Assembly (NCBI GenBank): GCA_030704615.1 | Contig: CM060732.1 | Coordinates: 68,183,053 to 68,247,052, forward strand | From: Takakia lepidozioides | Taxonomy: Eukaryota > Streptophyta > Takakiopsida > Takakiales > Takakiaceae | Length of the DNA stretch: 64,000 bases | Direction of reading: 5' to 3' | Shown here: one piece after another, positions 1-13,300 of the stretch | Position numbering within the stretch: position 1 is the stretch's first letter | Layout of the letters: each line of letters starts with the position of its first letter | The notes under the pieces: model-generated | The model's input: the letters and a program-made list of their open reading frames with translations, nothing else | Databases searched by the model: none | Told to the model about the DNA's origin: nothing | Translations under genes and position numbers: made by a program

Positions 1-965
1 ATTTCACTGTATAACTTGTCCCAGTATAATTTCTTCTGAGACCTAACAAGCTGATTGATATCCTTACGGAGCTGGTAGTACCTCGCCCACAATTCTCTGT
101 TGGTTTCCAAATTGCAGCACTCTTTATAGAGGGCTCGTCTCTCAGCTATCTTGAGTTTAATCTCATTGGTCCACCAATTAACTGCTCTACCGCAGACAAT
201 TAGTTTCCTCCCAATGATCTTGTCAGCCACGGAGGAAACGAAACTCTCCCAAGAGTCCACTGCTCTTTCGACTTCATTTCTTGCGTTAACAGAGCGTGAC
301 TGAAGTTCTTGGAGCGATTGGACAAAATGAGGGAGAGCCTCTTGCAAGGCCTGGACGTACTCAGCCTTGACCTCCTCATTGCATCCAGAGCATCAAACCG
401 ATTAGAAACTCTCAAGTTGAAGTCGTTGCCCTTGGTTGTCTTCCTAGAGCGCCCCATTGAATCACCAATGTCTAAGACCGCTCTCCAGCCAGTCAAGGGA
501 CGAACTTCTTTGAGATTGAATTGATGTGGGACTCTATTAGAAGCACTTTTGGTCATTGCAACCTTCAATGTACCCCTGTTATCAAGTCTCGAGATGGTAC
601 CATTAGCCATGAAATCCAAGCCTAAGCTAGAGCATGTAGTTTTAAACGACACATCGTCCATCCTGGGATTCACCCCAAAAACTACACATGAAGCCCTAGA
701 TTTGGCATAAGTAACCAATTCCCAGGGATCACCCTGAGGAGTGTTGATGTTGATAGGAGCTAAACTTTTGATTGTTCTCGCAGGCTATAAGTTTAAGCAC
801 AGGAACCAACCCGAGCCCGAGTATGCTAGACAGAGCATACGACTGCCCAATTTGGGCGGAGGGGCTGCCCCCAAGCGGTAGGAGTCCGCTTGTTACCATT
901 CAGAGATCACACTCCAGGGAGTTGCAGGGAATGGCCCGTGTAGGCATATTCTAAAGAGGGAAAGG
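1..965 (-). mobile_element. Non-LTR (LINE-type) retrotransposon remnant
   Basis: Reading the minus strand gives a broken coding sequence running off the left edge of the window. Near positions 125-230 it reads a segment containing 'GRAVNWWTNEIKLKIAERR' followed by a charged helical stretch. A WW motif followed by basic helices is typical of the linker between the endonuclease and reverse transcriptase domains of LINE ORF2. The upstream part (about 720-370) is open in one frame and continues in a different frame after about 370, so at least one frameshift is present. It lies in what must be the last intron of the WD40 gene whose final exon is at 1246, in antisense orientation. The reverse transcriptase itself would be left of the window. 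I see no intact ORF; it is a fossil copy. Confidence 0.55.
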
Positions 966-1131
966 CCCCAAGCTTTCCAACTAAATCCAATGCACTACCT
1001 TACCTGAAGCAAAGCGCTTCAGGTCGAAACAAACAAGGACACGAGGTCACAAGGCCGGCATTTAGTCACAGAGACATTAATGTACTCCCGTATCAAGTCC
1101 ACCCAATGTCAATAGGCTTCCTAGAGGACAG

Positions 1132-1197
1132 GGAGAGAGAGAGAGAGAGGGAGAGAGAGGAAGAAGGAGAGAGAGAGTGGGTGTGTGTGTGTGTTTG
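1132..1197. repeat. (AG)n/(TG)n microsatellite
   Basis: A purine tract of GA repeats passes into a TG repeat just upstream of the splice acceptor of the WD40 exon. Similar GA or CT tracts recur in the window, for example near 6010, 17600, 20760 and 49140. Confidence 0.8.
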
Positions 1198-1245
1198 TAT
1201 TTCAAGACCGTGCCTAATTTTCTTGCATGAAATGTTTCCTGACAG

Positions 1246-1413
1246 GCTTTGATATGGGATTTGTCAACAATGAGTACACCTGCAGATGGGGGACTTGATC
1301 CTATTCTGGCATACACAGCAGGAGCCGAGATCAACCAGCTACAGTGGTCGTCAACACAGCCTGACTGGGTTGCCATTGCATTCGCCAAGAAACTCCAAAT
1401 TCTTCGTGTATGA
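1246..1413 (+). CDS. Last exon of an LWD/TTG1 (AN11/DCAF7)-type WD40 protein, partial
   Basis: An acceptor 'ttcctgacag' is followed by 55 codons reading [10 protein letters not shown]..., ...[35 protein letters not shown] and LQILRV, then TGA. The '[28 protein letters not shown]' ending is the conserved C-terminus of the plant LWD1/LWD2/TTG1 family, whose animal counterpart is DCAF7. These beta-propeller scaffolds act in circadian and bHLH-MYB complexes and as CUL4 adaptors. Only the final propeller blade is in the window. Upstream exons must lie to the left, beyond an intron of at least 1.2 kb that holds an antisense LINE. The tail looks closer to LWD than to TTG1, but this exon alone cannot separate them. 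Confidence 0.85.
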   Translation, partial: ALIWDLSTMSTPADGGLDPILAYTAGAEINQLQWSSTQPDWVAIAFAKKLQILRV

Positions 1414-1487
1414 GTAGCCTAATGCAAAAAAACTCTTTATGGGTTCTTCCCTTGTACTGATGTATCTCTTTACCTTTTCTTGCACTT

Positions 1488-1652
1488 GAGCAGGCAGCCC
1501 AGTGGTTGGGAGTTTGTGCCTTGCCTGTGCATAACCAGGGTGATCCTGGGTTCAATCGTTCAACATATTCCTTGAACCGTCCATTGGGCCCTCGAAGGCC
1601 TGTGCATTGAGCCATAGGCTCTGTATATTCGCCGGACGTTAAACACACTTTA
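1488..1652 (+). mobile_element. tRNA-derived SINE candidate
   Basis: Just downstream of the WD40 stop, a pol III-like A box (GGCAGCCCAGTGGTTGGG, from 1493) is followed about 50 bp later by a B-box-like GGTTCAATCG at 1549-1558. A non-tRNA body ending near 'gttaaacacac' comes next. The spacing fits a tRNA-derived SINE head. It lies in the 3' region of the WD40 gene. No clear target-site duplication could be fixed by eye. Confidence 0.5.
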
Positions 1653-1799
1653 ACATTTATTTTTGCCTCGAGTTAATCTGGAATGGATGGTTATTTTTCC
1701 CAATCAGTCTTGCACGGCATACTGAAGTTTGAAGGACCATGTCTGAACGTAGGGAAACAAAGCTTTGAGGGTTATATAAATCTACTTGTTACAGCTGGG

Positions 1800-2362
1800 G
1801 TGTGCTTTCTTGCCTTTGTCCTCAAATGGAGTTGCCCTCATGGCAAGGATCGCAGGTGTACCAATTACAGTACCCAAGATCTTCTATGGTGTGTCCCTTT
1901 GAGTATACCTGCTACAGCTAGAAGTGAAAATTTCAAAGGAATCTTCCATTACTTGGGATCTTCGGTGCATTGTAAAGAAACCTCAACAGATGAATCATGT
2001 GGTGGCATGAAGGTGGAGAGAGGTCCTGTCAACTCACATTAGCAAGAGAATGGTTGGCCTTCTTGGCCATTATTTCAGCCTTCCATTTGTTTTGGAAGAA
2101 CAGTACAAGGTTGAATTTGGTGCTTACACTTTCCGGGGCGGAATTTACAATACTGGCCACCTTGGATGTACTGCTACCCTCATCAGGTGAGGGTATTCAT
2201 CCAACTATGCAGTCATAATGGCTGTATTCCTGTCTGAAAGATAACTCTGGGTGGGTTGTCTCTTTTCAGATCGGGCTCATGTAATGAGGTCTGTGCAACA
2301 GTGGAGTGGACTATACAAAGCCTGTGCATGCGAAGACTCACATCCGAACATGAGTAACATCA
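1800..2362 (+). other. Possible coding exons, unrecognised
   Basis: Two stretches look coding. At about 1800-1880, after an acceptor-like 'cttgttacag', the frame reads LGCAFLPLSSNGVALMARIA followed by GVPITVPK. At about 2045-2198 it reads GLLGHYFSLPFVLEEQYKVE followed by FGAYTFRGGIYNTGHLGCTA and TLIR, ending at a GT donor. A possible continuation follows an acceptor near 2268 and reaches a stop at about 2362. I do not recognise the protein, and no start codon or full-length frame links the parts. It could be a gene fragment or the remains of a retroposed gene. The rest of 1653-3144 shows nothing definite. Confidence 0.25.
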
Positions 2363-3144
2363 TGTGCTAGAGACTTGCAAAATGCACAGAAGTCTAACAC
2401 TTTCACACATTGTGCCACACATCTCACATGATCGCATTCATATCAAGTCATGAACAGACATTGCAGCATTATTCATACCAGATGCAGTACCTACAAATTT
2501 GAAGATGTTGAGTAGTCATGCCCAATGTTATCACAACATTGTTAATGTTCGAAAAACCAAAAACCAAAAACAAGATCAACACTGGTTCTCACATCCAGTG
2601 ACAAACACTAATAGAACAACTCAGAAAAACCGAGAGAAGGCTACTAAGCTTCAATCACCACTGAAAGTTAGATTAGGCTAAAGCCATGGTAGTTCCCAAG
2701 CATCCTTCAAATCCCATAGCAACCTGGAAGAACCTGCCTTCACTCACTTCCAAAAAGCAACAGCTGACTACAAGACTTCTGCTACTGTTTATTGCCGTTG
2801 ACTACTACACCTTCGTGTCTAACCTCTCAAACTCAACAGGTTTTCATCTTAGATTATATGACAAGCATAGGCACCAGGGCAAGAGAATGTGGTGCAAGTA
2901 ATGGAATGCAAATTCTCATATGATGAAAGGGAGACGAGGAGCTGGCTTTCATGTTCTCCTTTACCCTTTGCTGGCATCAGCTGCTAATATCATATCATGA
3001 GTGGGACAATTACTGTAATAATGAGATCCCACCGCTTGAATCCTCACATGAGTAGTTCTTACTTTATAGCACACAATTCACTTATGAACAAATAGACAAC
3101 TGAGGGCAGGGACTGAAGTCGAATAACTGTCTCACTCTAGTATG
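2363..3144. other. Intergenic DNA, no gene seen
   Basis: Short open frames only, none with recognisable coding character. The right end would be the 3' flank of the V-ATPase c'' gene, which is on the minus strand. Confidence 0.5.
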
Positions 3145-6100
3145 CTAGACTGCAAGAGTTGGCCATGTGGCTTGTGCTGACATGATAATCCCCACAATGA
3201 CACCGAAAAGACCAAGGGCACTACCAAAGATTTCAATCACCAAAATCTTCACAAATAGAGAGGAGTTCTGAGCATCAGAAAGTGCACAGCTGCTGCCGAT
3301 AATGCCAACACACAGCCTGCCAATTAAAACAACTTGGAATTAGGGAGCAGATGGAGATTGCTTAGATGTAAGTAACGGGGCTAAAGGAAGAGACGAAGTT
3401 AGCAGTCACCCCACCAGATGATTCCATCAAGTGACTGTTGCATAGTCTCTCCAATGAAATACTTCTCGAAGTGAAGGGACCTTTTTACCTCTATCACAGA
3501 GTTCATTACACCCACTATCTTTCTGCTTGAACGTGTGTGGACACAAGGATATTCTCTGGCACTCTTGAACTTAGGATTGAATTGTCAAAGGTTGTACAGA
3601 AAGTGACTAATCTAGTCAATGAACAAAGCCCAACCACCCCCTACATGAAGTTCATTCTATTGCCGTACGTCGATAAAATCTCCAGCTCAGCGAGATGGAG
3701 CTTCTGCACAGAAGGACACAAAAAGAGGAAACACACTACACCAGAACAAAAAAGTGAACAGATGAATAACAGAAATATGAGACGTACCCACAAACCAGAT
3801 TTGCGAAGCCAACAATGATCCCTGAGGCAAAGAGGGAATAGCCAGCCCGCATGGCATCGGGATGGTGAGGATCTGCTGTACTCTCCAACTTTGTCTGTAG
3901 TATGATGGCAACAATCACACCATAGATAGCCACAGCCTCACAAAAAATCACACTGCATAAACCCACCAAATGAGAAAATTTCATCAGAGGCTTCTGCAGC
4001 CAGAGCAAGATAATTTAGTTGCTCAATTTTATTTGTGTGCAGACTGCCCCGGGGAGAGAGAGAATGTACTCATAAGACGTTGTTTGTTGTTTGCCTGAGC
4101 CTTGTGAGCATAGACCCGCACCCAATTTGGGTGGAACAAGAGGGAACAGACACTACCTTTGTGAGAGGCTCACTCCAACAGTGGGACTTACCTTGATATA
4201 ACCTATTAGTTCGGGCTTTCCAGATTTCCTCTGGAAGCCCTTCACACCAGCATCAATCTGCTGTGTGTGAGCTGCCCAGCAATTAGACCCCAACATAGCC
4301 ATGGCTTTAGGCTCTGCTAGGTCAGCTTTTGAAAGTTGGTGCATAGAGGTGCAGGGGCATATTCTTGTTGTTCCTCAGAGGGCCGCACTCTGATGAGAAT
4401 ACCCCGGCCATTGGATCAGAAACTGGATATTGTCTTCAGGCCACCCCCACATCGGGCATTGACGATCTCCCTTTCCATTCTGCATCCGTTTATTGTTCAA
4501 AGGTAGACTTGCATTTCAGTCTAGTGCTGAGGGTAGGTAGGCCCTTTGATCAACCTTTCCAGAGAGAAAAAATGTACTCATTAAGACAAGTTTAGGGTTG
4601 ACGGAGACAGAGAGAGAGAGATGGATCATAGGGTGATTCAGGGTCATGTCAAACCTAGAAAGAATCTGATAACAACCCCCAAGTCAATACCCCAGATCCA
4701 CATTCACATAAGCCATCTTCATCAAAATCCCGACCAAAGGTGTTGGCCCAATAATGTCCATACAAGAGATGAATTGGACAAGCTGATAAGGTAAAATTCA
4801 GACAGAGAGTATCCTGAGAAAGTATTATGAATCCAGTAAAGTACTTGCACAACAAAAGCCATACAGGTCAATATTGATCCAGGATTCAAAGTGGGGAAAA
4901 CAAACGTACCTGATCAGGTTCTTCGAAGTTATCCTGGGAGCCTTGATAGCTGCTCCTATGAGACTACTCCCTGTTATATAAATGCCCCTGTATTGCCCAA
5001 AGCAAGCCATCTAGTAGTTAGCTGCCCAGACCCATAAAGATGTTGTAGACTTGTGGAGTCCAGTGATAAAGCCAACCCGATAGGGTGCACCCAATCTCGG
5101 TATGGAACTGCCATTCTTCTCTCGCATACCATGTGTTAAAACCCCCAAAGAACAGGGGAAGAAAGGGTGTAAGGCCGGGGGAGATCAATCAGCCACTACT
5201 ATTGCAAAAAGCTCACTCCACTTGTCAGTCTTGTTTTTAGAATGAAGTCGATTGTGCTCTTCACAGATATCTGGTGTAACTTTCCAATTTATTATCAATT
5301 TGGAGCGAGTGCACCTTAATTCACCTTCTTCCCAGCTGTGTTAAATGACTGTCCAGAGATAGGATACCACTAATGTTGAGGACCCTGAGGGTCCAGAAAA
5401 CATCTATACCTCCAATAGAGCCTGCCTGTTATCCCTCGGAGCTAACCCGAATGCAGACCTGAGTTGGCCGGTTGAATTGACTACAATCCTGACATGCTTG
5501 ATCAGCTCGACGTGAAGGCCACCCTAAAACCTTTATCGTTTATGAATTCAGGTAGTGAATGCACTTGCTAGAAGCAGAAGCGGCATGTTAGTGGTCTCGA
5601 TGGCCACAGAGAAATCTGAGGAAGAAGAGAGCCCTTGCGCAATGAGCCCACGCCATTCTCAAGCCCGTTTGGGTCCATTGAGAAGGAGGACCTTAAAGGC
5701 CCGCAGTAATAAGTAAAGTAGCTTTCACCCGGACCAATGCCAAGAGTATCAACAAACACCCTTGGCCATGGCAACACATTAGTACCAATTGTGACCAGAA
5801 GGCATCGATTACATCAACCATCCAAAGGAGCTGGTTTGGACTAGTAAGATAAAGATCTTTAAACCCCTGTTCCTAGGTGTAGTGATTTGGATTACAACCA
5901 AAAAACCCGCCACCAGATGGAAGACACAACCAAAAACGTGGTTCAGTCATTCTTCCAGTAGCTAAGGCCGCGTTCTCATTTCCTATGTGGGTTTGTCCGT
6001 ACTGATCAGTGCGAGAGAGCGAGCGAGAGAGAGTGAGTGAGTGTGTGTGTGAGGAAGGGAGAGTTACCAGGAGGCTCCCAGAACAGAAACACCGATTGAC

Positions 6101-6180
6101 AGGGCAATTCCCATAGCCGAGAAATAATAGGGTGAAAGGTATAGCAATGCATGCGTCCATTCATGCCACCAGGTCCCCAT
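3145..6180 (-). CDS. VHA-c'': V-type H+-ATPase proteolipid subunit c'' (four exons)
   Basis: Exons on the minus strand: 6180-6068, 4987-4910, 3952-3788 and 3316-3145. All have GT/AG borders and keep frame, giving a 175-residue protein (family usually about 180). The start ATG at 6180 gives a short N-terminus leading into '[20 protein letters not shown]'. Exon 2 holds '[20 protein letters not shown]'. Exon 3 holds '[19 protein letters not shown]', which carries the buried glutamate expected to bear the translocated proton, and exon 4 holds 'SSCALSDAQ' and the last helix. The membrane-embedded c-ring of the V-ATPase acidifies vacuole, trans-Golgi and endosomes. Intron 2 (between 4910 and 3952) contains an antisense-read LINE 3' end. 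The long G-rich promoter side is near 6350. Recognition is firm; the exact N-terminal residues are less certain. Confidence 0.93.
4045..4344 (-). mobile_element. LINE 3' end, family with (CT)n tail
   Basis: Minus strand reads the end of an ORF ([20 protein letters not shown]) and then a 3' UTR ending in 'gtcttatgagtacattctctctct'-like sequence. The same peptide and UTR recur at 22.66-22.90 kb, and the UTR alone recurs at 22.15, 22.9-23.05 and 47.2 kb. It sits within an intron of the V-ATPase c'' gene, in the same orientation as that gene. Confidence 0.7.
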
Positions 6181-7374
6181 CACTCACACGCAGAGCTGAG
6201 AAAAAGCGAAGTCCTGCCCCGCTCAAAACTGCAAGAAAGGCTCCCCAAATTCGAGGATCTACGAGACCCCGATCAAAACTTGCTCAACTAGATCCGAGCA
6301 ACACTCCGACCGATGCAATCCAACACAAAACAGATTCAAGCACAGCGATGGCGGGGGGGGGGTAGGAAGGAGGGTTTCTTCAGTGAGAACCACCAAACAG
6401 CAGGGCTCCTTGGAATGGACAAGCGCCACGTGGTTGGGACGTTGGGACCCACAAGAGCCAAGCCCCTTAAGTTTTTTTTGGGCTCACAATCATTATCCCA
6501 TATCGTTTGCACATATCTGATCTAGACCTAATTCTTTCATGCTGGCGGTGTTCATGCAGAGCATGAACTGTCATCCTTGTTGGGAAAAAAGCCAACAAGA
6601 AATGCCTGGACCATAGCTTTTAGTCTTGGTCTTCGTCCAGTTGCCACACATAAGAAGATTCATCTTCTTTTGCACTTGGGCTTGTTCAGATGAGGAGATG
6701 CTTCCATACACTGGCTGTTGATGAAGGCTGCGTACATTCTTTTTACAGGGTCTTGAAGAGAGATCAAGGCGATGTAGTCAAGATGTTGTCCTGCAGCAGG
6801 ACTCAAATCACATAGTTTACATTTGAAGTCTCAGAGCTGCCAAAGCATCATCAAATTGACGTGAATACATCACAATATATGTGGTATCTCGGTATCATGT
6901 TGCTATAATCAACCCAACTTCTCAGAACAATGCTGACACAAACTTCAAGATCAAGTAATCTAGAGCATTCCTCTTCTACCTCCGGCACATGCCCACCTCA
7001 CACATTTGACAGGACGATACTTGATGTGATGTATAGGGAAGAATCGGGGAAAAACGTCCAGTAATGCTAGGACTTCTATCACAAATTTTCACATTTTCAA
7101 GCTCAAAAACCTCTCTATTACGTCTGTACAAAAATGATGACATTTACAATGGATCGCCCATTTGAGCAGACCAATTTTAGCAGAGATGTTTCAGCACAAA
7201 AAATTAAGCCTAAACCTTAGACTTAAGGATGCATGTGCATATTACTGAAACAAATGAGCCTCTATCTCGAACATGTGACTCAGAAGCCTAACTTATGTGG
7301 ACCATATTAACACAAAAAGGACCCAAATGGCTGCCCATGGTAATATGTCACTTTCCAAAGTGGGCAACCCAGGC
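6181..7374. other. 5' flank of VHA-c'' and 3' flank of PHD-Myb gene
   Basis: No coding exon could be supported. A G run is at 6352-6361 in the presumptive VHA-c'' promoter. The 6540-7370 stretch is moderately AT-rich and likely contains the 3' UTR of the PHD-Myb gene, which is also on the minus strand. Confidence 0.5.
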
Positions 7375-10300
7375 TCATAAGATGCCTTTCAGCAGGTTGC
7401 GCCACTTGTCCTTGAGATCAACTGTTGTGCGGCTTGCATCAAACTTGCCAGAGCCAAATTCCCGAATGGATTTCCATGAAAATCCCCAGTTCCCGTCACG
7501 AGAGTAGCGGCGCACCCCCTCCTGCATCCCAAACAAGCAAAACTTATCGAGTACAACTTGCAAAAGGGTCCAGAGCTAAGATTACTTTCAGTGGAGTCAC
7601 CAGAGTTGGGACAAATTGGCTTCCACAATGTTCACTACTTCCAACATGACAAAGAAAGCCAAGGGAAATGGGGCAACGGACCGGAACCCTCCACGAAGTC
7701 TCCAGGGGAGTTATAATCTGAAATCTCCTCACCACAGACAGGAAGGTGAGGAGTCTTTCCTGGGAACCACTTCTGTTTCCACTATGACTGTCTAGTCAAA
7801 GTGCTTTAGGCACTTTCGGAGCAGTGATCCAGTACTGTTGGTGACAGGATCTTCTTGCCCGAGATGGCTTCTGCATCCCAAAGTTTGAGTGTTCGGGTTC
7901 CGAAGCTTTTGCCTTCGCTTTTCCTTCTCGGCCCTCTTTTATTACCCTCTTTTGGCATTTCCTGCCTTTCTGGATTCTTTGCGTTTATGGCTCTCTCTGC
8001 TTTCCTGAGAGGTTTCCTAGTCAAAATTGAGACGGAGGTGGCAAAATGGGACAGCAAAGTTCACCAGTTCCTATTCTCTTATGGCCGTAATCCATTGCGT
8101 CTTCGAGCTCCACAGCAAATTGGGCAGGCTTCCATAGAAATTTTTGCCACCCACGGATATCAACAACTTGGCACTTTCCTCTTAAAACTATGAAATAAAA
8201 TAAGAAACAAGAAGTACGTCTGTGGGTTGGTCAACAAACCTTCAAAACATCCTCTTCCTCTTTGGTCCACGGAAGGATTTTCCGACGTAAACCTGGAATT
8301 TTACGACGGCCACTGCAGACAACCCAACATCAAAGTCACTCGCAAAAGATGAACATACTGAGTTAAAATGAACAGAGGTGGTTTGTTGTCCAAACTTGGC
8401 AACTCGCGTTGAAAGCAGCTCTATCTGTCTTTAAGAAACATAACTTATCCCTCCCTCTCTCTTGCACATGCACCCAGGAGAAGTGAGTGATAAATTTGAC
8501 AAAAATCTATATGACTGGCAATGTGCCACCAGGCACATGGCATATCTGTAATAAGGTCGGGCATTAACATCAGCAGTGCCCTGTTCTCTAGTATATGTCA
8601 CCACCAGCCCCCATGATGGCATACAGCCTATCCTTACGATACTTCCCGTTCTGACAACTGCAGGGCCGATTAGATGGCCCAGTGGGGAAACCCTACGACC
8701 TGCTCCATGAAGGTTAAATTTCTTGGGTACCCTTCCTTCCAGTGCCTCACTTCGGAGGGAGTGGATGCTTCTTTCTCCCTTGGCTGAAAAATTGCATCAT
8801 GGGACCCGTTCTTAAACCCGTAAATGGACAGCACTAACAGTTTTTAGGAAATTCCAAATTTTTTCTAGAATTTTCACCTGTAAACTGGCATGCGACGGCT
8901 CCCCTCTGCTTTGTCACCGAAGTCCTCCTCCAGGTCACCATCATGCTTGTCCCCATCAACCTCCCCGTAGACTGCATTCATTCGATCCCCACCCCTAGGT
9001 CCCATGGGAGGAGGGTCGCCACTCTCCAATCCAGAAGCTCGCCTTCTTTCCGTTGCAGCCTCAGAAGTCCTCAGCCTCACCTTCCCTCCCTCTCTGTGCT
9101 CTCCAGCATTGTTGCTTACTGGCTGTTCTCTAGACCTAAATTCTTGCTCATTGGCACTTGACCTTTGCTCTCTGCCACTACTGGATTTTTCATTGTCAGC
9201 AGCACTCTGTGCACGAGGATGCTCAACCTGTCTGTTGTCTCTCTGTGCATCACTGTCTGAATCTTCGGAAACTGTTAAATGGAGCGACACCCTCTGATGT
9301 TCTGGCATGGGAGACAAGTTGCCTTCTGTGCAATCCCTTCTCAAACCACTCTTTCTGGTGTTTGGACTTTCTTTGCTTTGCCTCTTGGTAACCAAAACCC
9401 TCCCTTCACCATCATTAGGTTGTCCACTCACTTTGTCTTCTTTACCTGTTTTGTTACCTTGTTTCAAAGAGTTGAGCTGTCGACGGCGGTGTTTTATTAG
9501 GCTCTCTCTCATGAATGACTCTCGCTTCTCCCGGGCCATAGCTGCCATCTGCAAGATGACAGTTTGCAAACATGCAGGTCATTCGAATTAGAGGTTTAGC
9601 AGATACTCATCTTTATTTGGACTTGGTTGATGCGTACAGAGACCCCTTCCACACCCAGCTCTGGCAAAGAGAGTATGGTTACTCATAAAACTAAAGAACG
9701 TCAAGAACCGCCACAGAGAGACTTGCAACTAGCTCACCTGCTTCGCTGCAGCAACACGCTCCATAGCCCTTTTCTCCATGCAGACAGGGCAAAACCACTC
9801 TTCATGAAGACCAGGGACGTTTAAATCAAGAAGCTTCAAACAACTTTGGTGCATGGCTATGGGACATCCATCACAGCACAGCAGGTTCCCAAACTTCTTG
9901 CACTTGTGGCATCTCTCCTCGTGCCCATCACTGCCAATTTCAAGAAATTGCAGTGGACCCATGTTTTCTCTCTCTTCAACTATGCCACGTTTTCTCTTCC
10001 CCTCTTTCTCGTATTCCGTCTCCTGCTCTCTATTTTCCTCATTCGCATCTTCCATCTCTGATCTATTTTGTTGCTGCGGATCAGTTTCCACATTCCCCTG
10101 ATAAACAGCCACAGACACCATATTGATGTGAGTCCTGTCACCAAAATGGTAAGTCATTTCATCGACCCATTGTTCCCAAATTCAATAGGTCCAAGGTTCT
10201 GACACTACCCAGCAAACTTTCAAAAGTCATTTTGGTTGTAGCTACAGGAGAACAAATGAAAAGGAATAGACTCTGCAAGTTTACCTCCACATGTAGTGAT

Positions 10301-13300
10301 CTGATGGGCTCCTCCATTCTGTCTAAGGCCTTGCTTTTCTCCTCATTCGATTGCCCTTTTGAGTCATCACTGCCACTTGGTATATGTATCACCTGCATCC
10401 ACCAGAACATCATTCTTGGATTGTTTTTCCTCACCTTAAATAAAGATGGGCTACTAGTTGTCTATCAACGTCCCCATTAGAGTTAGCAAGATAGATGGTC
10501 TCCAACACTGTCATGAGTTTCCATAGTATCTGCTTCTGAACTGGAAACAAAATGGTTAATTCATTGATCACCAACACTTTCAAAGAGGGAGAGACCAAGG
10601 CAAGGTGAACAGACAATCCTAAACTCCTTTCTAAGGGGATTGTTGATTAGGTTCTCAGCAAGTAAGATGCTGATTCCTGACTACAAGCATTGAGACTGCC
10701 ACTGCACTGTGAACAAGCCTCTGACCCCTTCCCCTTCACCACCCAAATCTAATGATAGGACCATCAAAAATCCATCTCAGATCATGACCAAAACCATCTT
10801 GAACACAAGACTATATTGAGTTCTATGACTACCATCACCCACCCCTAGGCTCTGGTACAATACCTGTGTATCACAGTCCGAGTCCACATTTTGAGGAGTA
10901 ATATATTTGCTGCATTCCCCCATGCGCGAGGCCACCATTGGTGGGGTAGCTTGCTCTGTCTGCTCAGCTGCAACTTTGCGAAGAAAACCTCCTTTCAAAG
11001 GACTAGATTCCGTTATGGCTCTCCCCAAACTGTCCCTTTTCCTCAGAGATTTAGCAGGGCTTGCATCAAGATTTCCAGCATACAGACTAGTCCTGTTACT
11101 TCTCTGATTGTCTACATCGAGCACCCTCACATCTTCATCACTTCTGCTCACCTCCTCCACATTCAAACACATCTGCCTCCCTCTTTTCCTTGAAGCCATT
11201 CCTTTCTGTCTTCCTCCCTCTATACCTTCCTCTGACCCTTTCCCTTGATTGCTGTCATCCTCTGCTTCCTTCGCACCTTCTACTTCAGTTCCCATCTCTC
11301 CCTCTCTCAGAGCACTCGCACGCTTGTCATGTGGAGAACGTTGCTTGAGCCCTGCTCTCCTCACACCTGAGGCCCATCCTTCTCTCTCTTGCTCTTCATT
11401 CAATTCAATGTTCCTATTAATACCACACTCCTTTCTCATATCAACAGCATTTGTAGCATCTGTATACTGATTTGCTTGTGCTGCTGCCCGATGTTGCCTC
11501 TCAGGAGAGTTTGTTGCGGGAAAGGGTACATTGCCTTCCAGGAAATCCTTTGCAAGCTGAGATAAAGCAACTGTCATCCAATTAGCAAGCCTTTGGAGAC
11601 AAAACAACTCAAGCTTCCCAACACAAGGGCACAAATGCACAACATCATCTCACATTGTGATCAGCAATAAGAAAATAAGAGCGCATTCTCACCTGGTGTA
11701 AGAAAATGCTCGGGAAGGAATCCTTCTTCTGCTTCACAAAGTAGAGCACATCAAGTTGCAGTTTGTCCAGGGGGTATCTGGCAAGCACTTTTGCAAGACC
11801 TGACTCTGTTTGGTTCTCAGGCTGGTACAACAAACACAAAGAATCATGCCAATACCAAAATTGACTTACTGAAAAAGTGGCACAGCACAGATGACAATCA
11901 CATCCCCCCTCTTACCTGTCAAACACCACCCTGGGTGAACATTTCTTGTTGCAGTCACTTGAATGAGTTCCCATCATGGGTTGTTAACTGATAATTGATG
12001 TTAATAATTGTGATAGACAAATGCTGCAAAGCACAACATGACATCAACTGTTGGATAAGCAGCACAATCTGACAATAAGGGAGTACTCATGTCAATAAAA
12101 GGGAGCCCTATTTCAAGAATAAGAGTTGAGGCTCACCAGCAGCAGTGCAGCGAGTTCTCTCCGGTGATCCACATGAGCTGAGTCTTTATCATCCCTGGGG
12201 AACACATGTTCCAATGCACTGACAAAGCCTGTCCAGTCTCTTCCACTACCACTGCCCCCTCTCACCAATGAAAGAACAGCCTGAGACAAGGAGAAACGTG
12301 CTCAGTGTATACAGTGGCAATTGATCATTAAAATGGTCTGGTCCATGCCAACTACATTAACTGTCCGCCGCTCCCGCAACATCCACCCTACCAGTTTGAC
12401 CAAGCCCGCATGCCTGGTTGGTTCAATTTGTCCAGCACTTCTTTCAGTCGTCCCTCCTTACAGGTTGTCCTCATATCCCCATTGCTAAGTAAGAAGCTCA
12501 CCAAATCAAAAACCGCCTGAGATGGGATAGTCCTTATTGTCACGGACATTAAACAACATCCCATTCCACTTTCCCTCCTGTATACAATGTGGGTGTCTAG
12601 ATTTGATTACTAAGTTTTCAGTAGATTGAATCCTAAGTAAAATTCAGTGTGTATCTTTGAAATTTTGTCTAAACAAACCACAGAGCAAGAATCGTTGAAT
12701 GTGGAAGACCTATCCTCCTATCATAGCTGACGCCCCACCTCTATTTCAACCCGAAGGACAAGCTCTCCATCTAGCCTCTGCTTTACACTCGAAGTTTTCT
12801 GGACTGGCGCTCCTGGATCCTGCCCAGTTAGTGTCTTGATCAGAGGAATTGCAGCTGCATCCAATTTATTTGACGCCATCATTTCTTCTAGGTACCGCAC
12901 GGCGACCCTTTCCAGTAACAGGCGGCAATGGGGCTCCTCTATGTCAGGGACAAGGGTAATTATCTCTGCAGTTGCAACACACAGCCATGGATTTTGACCT
13001 AATAAGGATACCGAAATGAACCATAAGCTCAGCATCAAAGCAAAATAACACAGGATTGAGCCGCAAAATCCTCATGTTTGGACAGTTTACAACCCTAATA
13101 TACTAACAGCACGGGATTCGCGAGCGGACCTTTGAGAAATCCCGTTCCGAAATCCGGGAGGCCTAGCAGCTTCTCTAGTATCCATTTCCAGGCAACGCCT
13201 GGCGTATAACCTGGTGCACCGAGTCCCCCAGCAAGAGCAGAGGCCATCGCTGCAGCAGCGGTAGCCTGTAAGTCCTTCACAAAGGACCTGTAAACAAACT

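Noticed and set aside
200-718. A 172-codon intact gene
   Set aside because: The sense continues in another frame below about position 370, so it is part of a frameshifted LINE remnant.
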